DNA of 64,000 nt, from contig NW_017962920.1 in assembly GCF_001661345.1 (NCBI RefSeq), positions 434,001-498,000 on the forward strand, given 5' to 3'. A program made the translations under genes and the position numbers. Source of the stretch: Ascoidea rubescens DSM 1968. Lineage: Eukaryota > Ascomycota > Saccharomycetes > Ascoideales > Ascoideaceae. Every line of letters starts with the position of its first letter. The first letter of the stretch is position 1. This document shows positions 52,264 to 63,276 of this stretch, one piece after another. Below the pieces are notes generated by a model. It was not told the origin of the DNA. It was given only the letters and a program-made list of their open reading frames with translations, and ran no database searches.

Positions 52264-54264
52264 TCATTTTTCATTACTTTTTTTCTCATTATCATCACCA
52301 TCTTTATTATTTTTATTATTTTTATTATTTTTATTATCTTTAAAACTATCATGAATACTATACAGAGTGCTTGAATATTCATCCTTGAAAATTAAATGAG
52401 GTTTTCTTTCAGCTAAATCCAAAATCGTTTTAGCAAACTCAGAATTTGCCCATGCAAACCAAGATCTTGTATAGATTAGCCCATTTTTACTATTAACATC
52501 AATGCTTTCGTGTATTAAACCTAGACCACCAGTTGTGGATAATAACAAATCAAGATTTCTCAAAATTTCCTCGTCATTATCAGTTGTTCTAATTCTAACA
52601 CAAAGAGACATTGGCCATGCATTGTTCAATCCAATATGGGGACCACCAATTCCCTCAAAATATTTACCCTTTAGATAATACGGATTGCCTGAGTTCCTTA
52701 AAATTAGATCTCTCGTATTTAAATAAATTTGATCATTTTTATCCAAAAATCCCATATCGGGTAATGATAATAAAGAAGGGAGATTTGCATCGTCTATAAA
52801 TAAAGCTGAACCATATCCATCAATTTCATAAGCAAACACCTGATTGTTATCGTCATTATCAACTGAGGAATGATTAAAAACAGCAAAATTATAAATTGAG
52901 TTTTTAATATTCAAAGCGATTTTTTCACAAATATCAGCATGTTTTTTCAAGATTTCAAATTTGGTTAATATTTTAGATATTTTTAATAGCTCAACAGATA
53001 AATGGGCATTTGATGGAATCAAAAATTGAAAAATAGTTGAATCATCACTTGGTCTGAAAGCAGATCTAATGAGATTTGTGTTGAAATTAACAGGATTGCC
53101 GGTGCCATGTAAAGGTAAAGTTTCAGAACTGGATTTAGTTTGCCTTTGAAAGGTGTAATAAAATGGTAATAGATTACCATTTGAATCAAAAGTTGGAGAG
53201 GACTCTCTTTTTAGTACGGTTAAAATATTTTCAAAGGCATCAATCCAATTATCATTAACAAAGGAGTAATCATTTGTGCTTTGGAAATATTCAGTTGTTA
53301 GAGTTAAAAAGGAAGTCAATGAATCTAGTTCATATTTACATTCAAAGACATGTTTCCAGTTGGGAACTGGAAAGACAGTATCAATAGTTGAAGGTTGTCT
53401 TTTAACACCAGAATTAATTGGAGGATGAAATGCATTGCAATAAGGAGAGGCCAAAATATAATTTGCTTGAGTGTTGATTGCACCTTTAACCAATTTCTTC
53501 AAAAGAGAATCATATTTAAGTAGAGGTTGATAGACAGATAACTGTCGTGTTGAATCTCTTAACCATTGAGCATGAATATCACCGGTTACAACAAAAGTTT
53601 CAAAAGGTTGGACATTTTTATGATATAGTATAGTTGTATCCAAGGTGTTAGGAAAAGCGTTTTCAAAGAGTCTAGCTAAATCTTGATTTTTGAATTTTGG
53701 TAAAAGATCCAGAATCACTTTTTCAACAGCAGTGGAAGCAAAAGTTCTACATTCCTTCAAGGGTCTTTGAAATGGTAATTTTAAATTGCCATTTGATAAA
53801 GGAGGATGAATCTCTTGAGAGTAATCTAAGTAGTCTTCGCATGAACTAGTCAATTGGCTTAATTTTTTTCTGAAGGATTTTTCTCTTTGTAAGTCTCTTT
53901 GTAGATCTGATATCTTGTCTTCTTCATCACTCAAGTTGATGTTTTTATTGTTGTTCTTATTTTTAAGTTTCGCACTACTATCGTGAACATTCTCATGGTT
54001 TTTCTTTTTGGGAGTTTTAGGATTGGAATTGGCCCTATTTTTGGTGTTTGCCTGATTATAGTTTTGGTAAAAGCCATTGATGTCCAAGTCTTTGATTGTG
54101 AAGGGCTCAACTTGATTGTAGTCATTGACAGTGTACCAGGAGGAGTCGTCGTACTCTTCCAGACCTATTTTCTGGAGGTAATAGATGATAAACAAAATAA
54201 CAATGAACACAATGAAGTGCTTGTACTGTCTGAGACGCCTTTTCACAGCCAGTAAAGTAATCAT
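52264..54264 (-). CDS. GH125 exo-alpha-1,6-mannosidase (Mug157 family)
   Basis: 666 aa from the ATG at 54264 (MITLLAVKRRL). It looks like a type II membrane protein: a short basic cytosolic end, a membrane helix (about residues 13-31, HFIVFIVILFIIYYL) and a disordered Asn/Lys stem of about 110 residues. The catalytic domain follows. GH125 hallmarks are PLKECRTFAS, ENAFPNTLDTT, VTGDIHAQWLRDSTRQL with the family's catalytic Asp region, SGVKRQPSTIDTVFP, FQRQT, RSAFRPSDD, FAYEIDGYGSALFIDDANLPSLLSLP, KGIGGPHIG-like FEGIGGPHIGLNNAWPMS, and TGGLGLIHESID...YTRSWFAWANSEFA. Probable role in trimming alpha-1,6-mannose in the secretory pathway. The frame extends to 54366, 18 bp from a tRNA gene; the nearer ATG is preferred. 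Confidence 0.88.
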   Translation of the reverse strand: MITLLAVKRRLRQYKHFIVFIVILFIIYYLQKIGLEEYDDSSWYTVNDYNQVEPFTIKDLDINGFYQNYNQANTKNRANSNPKTPKKKNHENVHDSSAKLKNKNNNKNINLSDEEDKISDLQRDLQREKSFRKKLSQLTSSCEDYLDYSQEIHPPLSNGNLKLPFQRPLKECRTFASTAVEKVILDLLPKFKNQDLARLFENAFPNTLDTTILYHKNVQPFETFVVTGDIHAQWLRDSTRQLSVYQPLLKYDSLLKKLVKGAINTQANYILASPYCNAFHPPINSGVKRQPSTIDTVFPVPNWKHVFECKYELDSLTSFLTLTTEYFQSTNDYSFVNDNWIDAFENILTVLKRESSPTFDSNGNLLPFYYTFQRQTKSSSETLPLHGTGNPVNFNTNLIRSAFRPSDDSTIFQFLIPSNAHLSVELLKISKILTKFEILKKHADICEKIALNIKNSIYNFAVFNHSSVDNDDNNQVFAYEIDGYGSALFIDDANLPSLLSLPDMGFLDKNDQIYLNTRDLILRNSGNPYYLKGKYFEGIGGPHIGLNNAWPMSLCVRIRTTDNDEEILRNLDLLLSTTGGLGLIHESIDVNSKNGLIYTRSWFAWANSEFAKTILDLAERKPHLIFKDEYSSTLYSIHDSFKDNKNNKNNKNNKDGDDNEKKSNEK

Positions 54265-54383
54265 CGTAGAAGCAGAGAGCAAAGGAGATGAGGAAGCACA
54301 AGAGGCAGAAAGAGAACAGCTTGATGGAATGAAATAATATGCCAAAAAGTCTAGCCTCTTCTGCAAAAACTAAAAAAATTAAA

Positions 54384-54457
54384 TGGTCTCTAGCAGGATC
54401 GAACTGCTGATCCCCGCGTTATTAGCACGGTGCCTTAACCAACTGGGCCAAGAGACC
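54384..54457 (-). tRNA. tRNA-Ile (anticodon AAU)
   Basis: 74 nt on the minus strand, GGTCTCTTGG...AGAGACCA. The acceptor stem GGTCTCT/AGAGACC is perfect. Anticodon loop CTAATAA gives AAU, read as IAU after editing. The T-arm GTTCGATCC is present. No intron. Identical to the copy at 55999-56072. A 14-bp downstream tract (ATTTAATTTTTTTA) is also shared. Confidence 0.97.
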
Positions 54458-55998
54458 TTCCTTAGAATGTCAAGCTTTAGCCGTATTACTAATATTACTA
54501 AGAGCTTAAATCGTAAAACTACAATGGACAAATTTTTAGGATTGTAAAAAAATCAACGAATTCATTAGAAGAAACAAACTTTATTCAACAACATACATTG
54601 ATGATATTTTTATATACACAATAGGAACAATTCAAAAAAATAGGTAGAAGATACAAAAACTATTATACAAGCTTATTCCGTGGGCATTGAAAAACGGGCT
54701 AACAATTGATACAAAAGACAAATTCCAATATATCCATTTTGGAGGAACACCACTGCAAGAAACAAAACGAAAATCACTATCTCTTTAAGTTACTCAACAC
54801 TCAATGAAAAATTATTTTTGTAACACAGAAATCACCATTCCTCTAAAACATGTTGTGAGCCTGTCGGATGTCTACATTTGGCTCCTGTTGGTTCCTCGGT
54901 ATTTGTTACCGGTCTGCTCCCGTGACGCTCTGTGATCTAACCCAGTTCCCTATAAGAAGGGCTGGCGATCTTTTCTACGTTTTTCTTTCTGATATACTTC
55001 TCTACCTTTATATGATCATGGATTCGTTACAACAAATGCCCACTTGACATTAAAGAGAGAATCAAAGCACAAAATCCTACAGTGTTAACCGTTTGTATTG
55101 AGACTGCAATCATACACAATTACCTAGGAACAAAAGAGGGCCTACAGACACTATATGTTTTTGTTACCCATGTATGGCAATTTATAAGGTAAACACGATA
55201 TAACATCTATTTCTTATTTATATTCATTCGTCCTTGATGTGAGTTTTCTTCCCTTTAGGGTTTTCTCACATCCATGGTAAAATTACAGGGACAGTTTTTG
55301 TAGTTTATATACGGACTAATAAACAGCACCGTGCAAGAACCCCCAAAGGTGTGCTCTTAGCAGTTATTTTTTAAAAAAACAAACAAAAGGATTGTAAAAA
55401 TAATGGCTTATATTGAAATATATAACATATATCCCGGGCATGAAGCATCAAAACTATTAGTCAATTTGTAATAATCAACAATTAGGATGCGATTAAGCGG
55501 GAGTGTTTATCTCGGACCTGAGAAAGTAATACTTCAAATAACAAACACGTCTTCAATAGTTATGACACATCACTGAAATTCATGCTCATTGGTTTGGCTT
55601 GTCTAACTATAAAACATAATCAAGACAAACGACTCTAAAATATTATTCTTGCAATCCTTATTCCAAATTGAAGAATAGAAAGAAGCGCAAAGATTAATCT
55701 TGTGGTTTTTATTTTATCCAAAAAGTTGAAAGCAGGGTAAATTTGGTCAAATTAGGTCTTTGAAATGAGTTTTCACAATCTCTTGGATTTATATAGTGAG
55801 TTCTTTACATCTCTATGATACCCAAGATCTCAGTCTACTTTTATGAAATATTACGACAAATGAGTTTGCTATGTAACTTTAAATTAAAGATTATTACAAA
55901 TAGTTCACCCAGCAAGGCAAAATCAATTGTTTTAACAAATAATTAGTCACAATAGTAATATTACAAATATTTTAATAAATTTGCAGAAGCATCACAAA
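54458..55998. other. Spacer between two inverted tRNA-Ile genes
   Basis: 1.54 kb with no open frame of note. It contains a possible solo LTR (54851-55034). A short palindromic patch, TGTGAG...CTCACA, lies near 55237-55270. The base composition is more even than that of neighbouring intergenic DNA, as is common for retroelement debris next to tRNA genes. Confidence 0.4.
54851..55034. mobile_element. Possible solo LTR fossil, copia-like ends
   Basis: 184 bp beginning TGTTG and ending CAACA, the terminal bases usual for Ty1/copia LTRs, with a TATAAG motif near 54951. It lies about 390 bp upstream of the tRNA-Ile at 54384-54457, a preferred Ty1-type target zone. No target-site duplication is obvious and no second copy occurs in the window, so the call is tentative. 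If real it is an old solo element. Confidence 0.35.
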
Positions 55999-56072
55999 GG
56001 TCTCTTGGCCCAGTTGGTTAAGGCACCGTGCTAATAACGCGGGGATCAGCAGTTCGATCCTGCTAGAGACCA
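55999..56072 (+). tRNA. tRNA-Ile (anticodon AAU), second copy
   Basis: 74 nt, GGTCTCTTGG...AGAGACCA, identical to the minus-strand copy at 54384-54457, with the AAU anticodon in loop CTAATAA and no intron. It is followed by a T-run (56078-56084) that can end RNA polymerase III transcription. The two genes diverge from the spacer between them. Confidence 0.97.
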
Positions 56073-56638
56073 TTTAATTTTTTTATTTAGTTTTAACCAT
56101 TTATAATGGTTGAATGGTTTGGGTTAATATTGTCAATTGTAATTAGATCAAGTCGATTCACTGTAGGATTTACTCTGTCCAAACTCATGTTTTGCCTGAG
56201 CTTCACAGAATTGAGAATTTGGTTCATAGAAGTTCTATTGGTGTTTGACTTTCACGCCTTCGGCCTGCGGGTCCCTCTTTGCTGAAGCAGCGTCAATAAA
56301 ATGGGCAAAAATATAATAGAACTGGTTTTGCTTCGTATTACCAACATTATAAGATCCCAAGATATAATCCGAAACAGATCAAATGAAAACAAATATATTG
56401 CAAGGCATAATAATGGTTAATGTTGATGATTCGCTTATGTTTACAATAAAACATGCAATTTGAAACAGATTTAGTGAATTCATTATTATGAAACAATGAT
56501 GAAAAATTATTTAATTGATTAAATTGGATCTTCAACTTATAAATATTCAACTCTTCACTTTTGCAATTAGAATATTGCGTTGCTGAATTCCTATCTGATA
56601 TAATAATGACAATCGACTCTCATCATATACTATTTAAA
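56073..56638. other. Spacer between tRNA-Ile and LRR relic
   Basis: AT-rich apart from a GC-richer patch at 56230-56300 (CACGCCTTCGGCCTGCGGG). A T-run terminator follows the tRNA. The remainder up to the LRR start shows no gene. Confidence 0.4.
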
Positions 56639-59017
56639 ATGGATCAACTTCCTGTTGACTTACTTGAAAAGACTTTTTATCATCTTCCTGAAGATCTTTG
56701 TTTGCTACTTACTTTATCCAAAATTAAAACTGTTCAAATCGCTGCTACTCTCACTTTATTTAATTTCATTTCTTTATCCAGTAGCAAATATGCTGTTTAT
56801 AAGCTATTTAACCCAAAAAACATTTATTCAGAAGTTGGGTTTTGTTTTTTAAAGGTGCCAGATTTTTGGGTTCAAATTAATATTAAAGATTTTGATAAAA
56901 TTAATATTGGACATATAAAAATTATTAATAATCTTACAATAAATTTAGATATTGCAGACTTAAATCAAGACTCGAGTCAAATATTAACTTCTATTCTATT
57001 AAACACAAAAATGTTAAAAAAAATTAAATTTAATATTATTGCTAATGCGAAAACTTTGAATTTTTAATATGAAATGCTTGAAGTTTTTTCGAAATTATTA
57101 ATTATTTTGCATTCAAAATACTTGAAATCATTTTTCATTCATCTCAAGGGATTTATATTTGATGATTGTCACAAATTTTGGTTTTTCAATAAACTTTTTT
57201 TTGCAAGGACTTCAGACGATTTAACAAAACTTCCAACAAGAAATTTTAAATATTATTTGAAATATAAATCACATTGCAGTGGAAATTTGTTTTTTCATAG
57301 AAAGCGAAATCTTTATCTAAACAAATTGAGAAGTAATTTTTTGTATAAGCTACATTGTGATGATGGTTTTAAATTTAATAATATGAATTTTTTAAAAGGA
57401 TTTTTTTCATTTATGGAGTTTTCAACTTTTAATTGTACAGTTGCTTCAATACTGTCAATTATACCCAAAATTTCGTCTTTCGCCAAGCTAAAAAAATTAA
57501 ATCTATCTAATAATAAGCTAATTGATATTGAAAATATTAAACAAGACTTTGAATTGATTAGTTTAAATTTGGCTAACAATTCTATTTTTGAAATTGAACC
57601 TTTATTAAAATTAAAAACGTTACAAAAATTGAATTTGCACAGCAGTTTAACCTCATTTATCAATATTAATGTTATTGGTGCATTACCTGGACTAAAAGAA
57701 TTGGTTTTAAGTTCCAATAATCTTGAATGTATTCCAAATTTGAAAGAGTTGGTCAACCTATCTAAATTAAACATAAAATGTAATAGAATTGAAAGTATTA
57801 AATTTTTAGCTTCATTGAAACACTTAAAATATCTAGATTTTTCATACAATCAAGTAGAAAATGTTGACTGTTTGAAAGAGTTGAATAATAATTTAATTTA
57901 TTTAAATGCTAGCTTTAACCGAATCAACAAAATTAATAGTATAGTAGAATCAACAAAATTTCAAAACTCGGACTTAAATTTTAATGAAATTTCTCAGTGG
58001 AACTTCAAACTTTAATTATTTCTGGAAATAAAATTGATGATATTGGTAGTTTAACTTTATTAAAATCTTTAACTTTCTTGGACATGAGTTTTATAGGGAT
58101 TCAAAGGCTACCAAATGATTTTGATGCATTAGAAAATCTTGAGACTTTAAATATATGTAGAAACAAGTTGGACAGTTATTTTTTAAAAAAAGGAAAATTT
58201 AAAAAATTAGTAAAACTTCGGGCTATTCATAATCGATTCAAAAAAATTTAGAAAGAATTCATGTTCCAGAAAATGTTGTAAGACTTGATTTTTCATTCAA
58301 TAAAATTGAAAAGTTTTGTTTTGAAGATATATCAGAAATTAAATTATTAAAATATCTTGGATTGAGTCATAATAGATTAACAAGCTTGAAACATTTTTTA
58401 ATTCCAAATACCCTTCAATAGTTAAATATTGCACATAATTGTCTTGAAAACTTTTCCATACTGCCTAATGATAAGAAACATAATTTGAAATATCTTAATT
58501 TAAATAATAACAAAATAAAAAACTTGAGGAATATCTTCATTCCGTATAGTCTTTAACGGCTATTTATTTCAAAAAATTATCTTGAAAATTTTTCAATCCG
58601 ATTTGAACCCTTTGGGTTCAAGCTATTTCATCTTGATTTGTCATGGAATTTATTGAAATGTCCAAAAAACCTTGGTTTGCTGGAGAATCTCAGAGTGTTG
58701 ATTCTAAGAAATAATAGGATTAAGTCAATCAATAAATTCCATAAAATTAACCTTTTAAAAAAATTAGAGACTTTAGATTTAAGTTTCAATGAATTTGGTT
58801 CTATATCATTTGAGTTGCCAAGGGATATAAAATCATTGAAAATTTGATATTGCAAAATAATATCAAAAAAGCAAAATTAAAGCTGAATGATAATTTGAAT
58901 CATATAGAGATTTATTGGATAAAAAGTTCCAATGTAATAGCTTTTTGGTTTCGACTGGACAGAGTTTATCGTTCATCACCTTTATCTATAGATGATAATA
59001 TATTCAGGAATAGAAAA
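56639..59017 (+). pseudogene. F-box-like/LRR family member 5, disrupted
   Basis: Start MDQLPVDLLEKTFYHLPEDL with the family's LP..L...F..LP..L.LLLTLS box, then a divergent region and an LRR array from about 57475 to 58840 (KKLNLSNNKLIDIENI, LKYLDFSYNQVENVDCLKEL). The frame is broken by an in-frame TAA at 57065-57067, a shift near 58000, a stop at 58249-58251, stops near 58421 and 58555, and a last shift near 58850. The tail (ENLILQNNIKKAKLKLN... to about 59017) is still readable in another frame. It is the most eroded copy and the only one outside the 33-45 kb cluster. Confidence 0.75.
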
Positions 59018-59464
59018 TAGCTTAGGGATGTCATTTTTCTGAAAACAGCGAGATTGGAGCAGAAAGTTATGGCATTTTTGGGACTTTTTTGGATAATGAA
59101 GAACTGAATGATGAAGATCGCAGTGATCAAACCAGAGTCATATAACTCAAGCAACAGTTGGAACTTCTGAGAGCAGTTGTATGTGTTTTTATTTAACGCC
59201 TCTTTAACATTTTACAACCTATATTTCATAGCATATTTTTTACTATTTTTTAATTCCTTTTTCCACTCTACATAAAATACTGGTTCAACTCACCTAAAAA
59301 AACAACTCCAAACACCTTGATTCTGAGCAAGCTGAGGCAAGTCTTGAATTTAAATCAAGCATAACCTAGAGAGGTTGATTTAATTTATTTATTTGTCTGA
59401 TTTTGCAATGTGTAGCATCCATTTTCTTCTTACCATGTCGATACATACGCCAAAAATACAAAAA
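59018..59464. other. Spacer between LRR relic and tRNA-Leu
   Basis: Up to 59160 some protein-like residue strings persist and may belong to the LRR relic tail or its former neighbour. 59160-59464 is AT-rich without features. The tRNA-Leu 3' side is at 59465. Confidence 0.35.
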
Positions 59465-59548
59465 TGAAGGATGCGAGGTTCGAACTCGCGCGGGAAATCT
59501 CCCAGTAGATCTTAAGTCTACCGCCTTAGACCACTCGGCCAACCCTCC
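59465..59548 (-). tRNA. tRNA-Leu (anticodon UAA)
   Basis: 84 nt on the minus strand, GGAGGGTTGGCCGAGTGG... to ...CATCCTTCA. The acceptor pairs with two G-U wobbles. Anticodon loop CTTAAGA gives UAA. A long variable arm (CTGGGAGATTTCCCGC) marks a type II tRNA, and the D-arm GGCCGAGTGGTCTAAGGC is the Leu type. Reads the UUA codon, heavily used in these AT-rich genes. No intron. Confidence 0.97.
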
Positions 59549-59941
59549 AATAGATACCTAAGTCAGATATATAAAAATTATAGATTATTATAGCACAATT
59601 TCCAGTCCCATTGTTTCCTTTTTTTATCTATGGGCTTTCTGATCTTTTACTTTAGGTGGAGATAAAACCAACAATGGTTCCTTTGCTTTGAAACCACAAT
59701 TCTTTTCGTGAGACTTAAACCACCCTTATGGACACGATATGCACTACATACATATACACATGCATATGAACATACATGTTTATACGATATAGTGCAGCAA
59801 CTCACGTTTTCCAGTGCAGTGGATCGCAGTCACTTGACCGGATCTGAGCTTCAAAAATTGCTTCTTTTTCTGAGGCAAAAGTGCACAGAATGGTCAATGA
59901 AAAATTGCATTCTTGATAAATCCTAACAACGCTTCATCACA
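59549..59941. promoter_or_regulatory. Promoter of YSH1
   Basis: 393 bp between tRNA-Leu and YSH1. It contains a CATATACACATGCATATGAACATAC patch (alternating purine-pyrimidine, about 59748-59780, quoted here only by position) and a GC-richer segment, 59795-59860. A chance open frame at 59708-59926 shows no homology. Confidence 0.4.
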
Positions 59942-62900
59942 ATGTCTAATTTCGATGAGAAGGAAGATAAATTTGTATGTTTTGTTAATTCTACTGCTTT
60001 TCTCATGCCCTATACAATTGATTACTAACTCTTTTTTGTTTGCTCAAAGGTTGATGAAAGTGATTTATTGAAGTTCCACTGCTTGGGTGGTGGTAATGAG
60101 GTTGGAAGATCTTGTCATATAATTGAGTACAAAGGCAAAACTGTCATGGTATGTATTTCCATCGAGTGTTAATAACTGTGAGTTGATTTGGCTTTAAAGC
60201 TGTTTGAAGCCCGAAAATTAAAATTCAAATATCGGCATTAATCAGATAAAAATCAAATCAAAATCAAAATAATTTTAAATTTACAAGATAATAAAACAAA
60301 AAACAAAAACAGAAAATTCTTAATTTCCAGCTTTACTAATATTTTAATTCCTCTTATTGCAGCTTGATGCTGGAATTCATCCTGCTTATTCAGGTATGGC
60401 CTCTTTGCCCTTTTATGATGAATTTGATTTGGAAAAAGTGGATATTTTACTCATTAGTCAGTATGTGTTCGTCTAATTCAACTATAATTCAACTAAATTA
60501 CACAACAATTTCATACTTGATTGGTGTTTTTAGTCAGTTGAACTATTATTTTTTTCATTATTTTTTTTGTTAATTCTTCAAACATATCATTATATTTTCC
60601 TCTATCTCAAAATTGTTTTTTTTTTACCTAAAGTGACTGAATACTAATATATAAAATTATTTTATTTACTCGTTCATTATTTATTTTTTTGTTTTTTGTT
60701 AATTTATTTTTTTAAAAGCTTTCATCTTGACCATGCTGCTTCTTTACCTTATGTAATGCAACATACCAAATTCAAAGGAAGAGTATTTATGACTCATCCA
60801 ACAAAGGCCATTTATCGTTGGCTATTAAGTGATTTTGTTAGAGTGACTTCAATCGGTGATAATAATAATTCCTCTACGCTATATACCGACGATGATTTGA
60901 CTGATTCTTATGATAGAATCGAACCAATTGACTATCACTCGACGATTGAAGTTGATGGTATTAGGTTCACTGCTTATCACGCTGGTCATGTTCTTGGTGC
61001 TTGCATGTATCTCTTAGAAATTGGTGGTTTGAAGATTTTATTTACTGGTGATTACTCCAGGGAGAAAGATCGTCACTTAAATCCCGCTGAAGTTCCTCCT
61101 CATAGACCCGATTTACTAATTTGTGAATCTACTTTTGGTACTGCAGTTCATGAACAGATAGACGAAAAAGAATTGAGATTAACGAGCTTAATTCATAATA
61201 CCATAAATAATTCTGGCAAAATTTTATTGCCAGTCTTTGCTCTTGGTAGAGCCCAGGAAATTTTATTAATCTTAGATCAATATTGGGCTGAAAATCCTGA
61301 TTTGAAAAATATAGGTATTTTTTACGCTTCGAATTTAACAAGAAAATGTATGTCTGTATATCAAACTTATATTAATATGATGAATGATGATATTAGAAAA
61401 AAATTTAGATCTCAAAACTCAAATCCCTTTCAGTTTAAATATATAAAAAGCATTAAGAATTTAGATAAATTTGATGATTTGGGCCCCTGTGTAGTAATAG
61501 CCAGTCCTGGTATGCTACAAAATGGAGTTTCAAGAGAATTGTTGGAAAGATGGGCTCCAGATGAAAGAAACCTCGTCTTAATGACTGGTTACTCAGTTGA
61601 AGGAACTATGGCTAAAAACCTACTATCTGAACCTGATATAATTCCCGCTGTCAAAGGCTCTGAATCAATAACAAGAAGAATAAAAATTGAAGAAATATCC
61701 TTTGCTGCTCATGTTGATTTCAATCAAAATTCAAAATTTATCGAGTTGGTCAATCCCAAATCGATTATTTTGGTTCATGGTGAATCAAACCCAATGGGTA
61801 GATTAAAAAGTGCTTTGTTGTCAAAATATCATAAGTTTAAAAACACTAAAAAAGAAGTCAAAGTTTACAATCCCAGAAACTGTGATAGATTACACATACA
61901 ATTCAAAGGCATTAAAATTGCAAAAGCAATGGGCTCAATAGCCGAAGTTAAACCAAAAGAAAACGAAATTGTATCTGGCGTCTTGGTATCTAAGAATTTT
62001 GATCTTAACTTATTAAGGGTTGATGATCTTAGAGAATATGCTGGACTCACTACCACGGTGATTAAAGAAAGACAAACAATAAGAATAAGTTGTGGTCCAG
62101 ATATACTTTATTGGCATTTAATTCAAATGTTTGGCTATGTTGAAGTGTTAAATGATGATGAAAATGAATTTGAATTAAAAGTAATGGATGATATTATTAT
62201 TGTTTTAGAAGATCAAATTTGCACAATACAATGGACTAGCGGTCTTATAAACGATTCATTAGCTGATTCTGTAATTGCAATTTTATTATCAATAGATTCA
62301 CTTCCTTCCTCCGTCAAATTATCTTCAAAATCTTGTGATCATATTCATGGTCATGATGGTGAACACGTTGATGAGCATCATAAAAAAGAAGAATACAATC
62401 ATTCTAAAATAACGGAAATTGAAATTGATTTAAAAGATGAAAACGAACCTAAAACTGAAAATAACAGTGAAGCTAAAACAAAAGTTAAAACAGAAGGTGT
62501 AGAAGAAATAAAGGTGGGGAATGAAGTTAAAGTGGAAAAAGAAATAAAAGTAAAAAATGAAATTGAAAATGAAAATGAAATTAAAATTGAAAATAAAAAT
62601 GAAATTAAAATTGAAAATGAAAATGAAAATGAAAATGAAAATGAAAATGAAAACGAAAATGAACTGAAAATGAAAACAGAAAATGAACTGAAAATGAAAA
62701 CAGAAATCGAAGACAAGAAACAAATATTCAAGAAAGAGTTTGATATGCCTGAGATACTAAGTAAACAGTTGATTTTGCAACATGCTGACTACTCGATAGG
62801 AACCAGAATACACAGAATATCCTGTTTTTTGAGAGCTCAATTTGGGGATTGGTTTCATGAAACTAAAGATAAATCTGGCGGAATAATTAAAATAGATAAA

Positions 62901-63038
62901 ATCGAGGCCACTATTGATTATTTTGACTTAACAGTTGTTTGTGAATCTAAACCGTTGAAAGTGAGAATTGAGAATATTCTTCATCGGGCTACTGTAATAG
63001 TTGCTCCACTAGCACAAAAAACAAAAACATTTTCTTAG
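59942..63038 (+). CDS. YSH1: mRNA 3'-end endonuclease Ysh1 (CPSF-73), four exons
   Basis: Cleavage endonuclease of the cleavage and polyadenylation factor. Exons: 59942-59974, 60050-60148, 60363-60460, 60719-63038. Intron 1 has GTATGT, TTACTAAC and CAAAG; intron 2 GTATGT, TTACTAAT and TTGCAG; intron 3 GTATGT and AAAAG. All phases match, giving 849 aa (779 in S. cerevisiae). The joined start reads [20 protein letters not shown] and continues into LDAGIHPAY. The metallo-beta-lactamase motif HFHLDH spans the third junction. [35 protein letters not shown], beta-[12 protein letters not shown] and [16 protein letters not shown], and [15 protein letters not shown] follow. A long Glu/Asn/Lys repeat (ENEN) at about 62560-62710 and a His/Asp-rich patch are inserted in the C-terminal part. 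Confidence 0.97.
62535..62705 (+). repeat. GAAAAT hexamer-type repeat within YSH1
   Basis: Degenerate tandem GAAAATGAAAAT units encoding ENEN/KIEN residues in the C-terminal part of Ysh1. The reverse-strand frames over it are shadows. The two CTG codons noticed in this gene fall here, outside any conserved domain. Confidence 0.85.
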
Positions 63039-63276
63039 GAATTATAAATTATCTATTTTTTAAAATATACGTACTTTTAATTTTTATTTCAGCTTGAGCT
63101 GTAAGTTTGGATTTTTGGTTCAAATAACAATATAGTATTGGAAAACAAAACCAGAAAAACTAGAACAACTAAGGCATTGTAAATGAAGTAATAACAGTTC
63201 TTGTGAACCATAATTAATTGATATAAAACGAAAATCTAATCCAATAAAATAAAAAAGACAAAAAAAAACAAAAAAA

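Noticed and set aside
33590-59017. Reassigned stop codons explaining the in-frame stops of the LRR genes
   Set aside because: TAA, TAG and TGA all terminate well-recognised genes in the window (for example YSH1 and FAT1 with TAG, BAS1-like with TGA), and the LRR copies also contain frame shifts.
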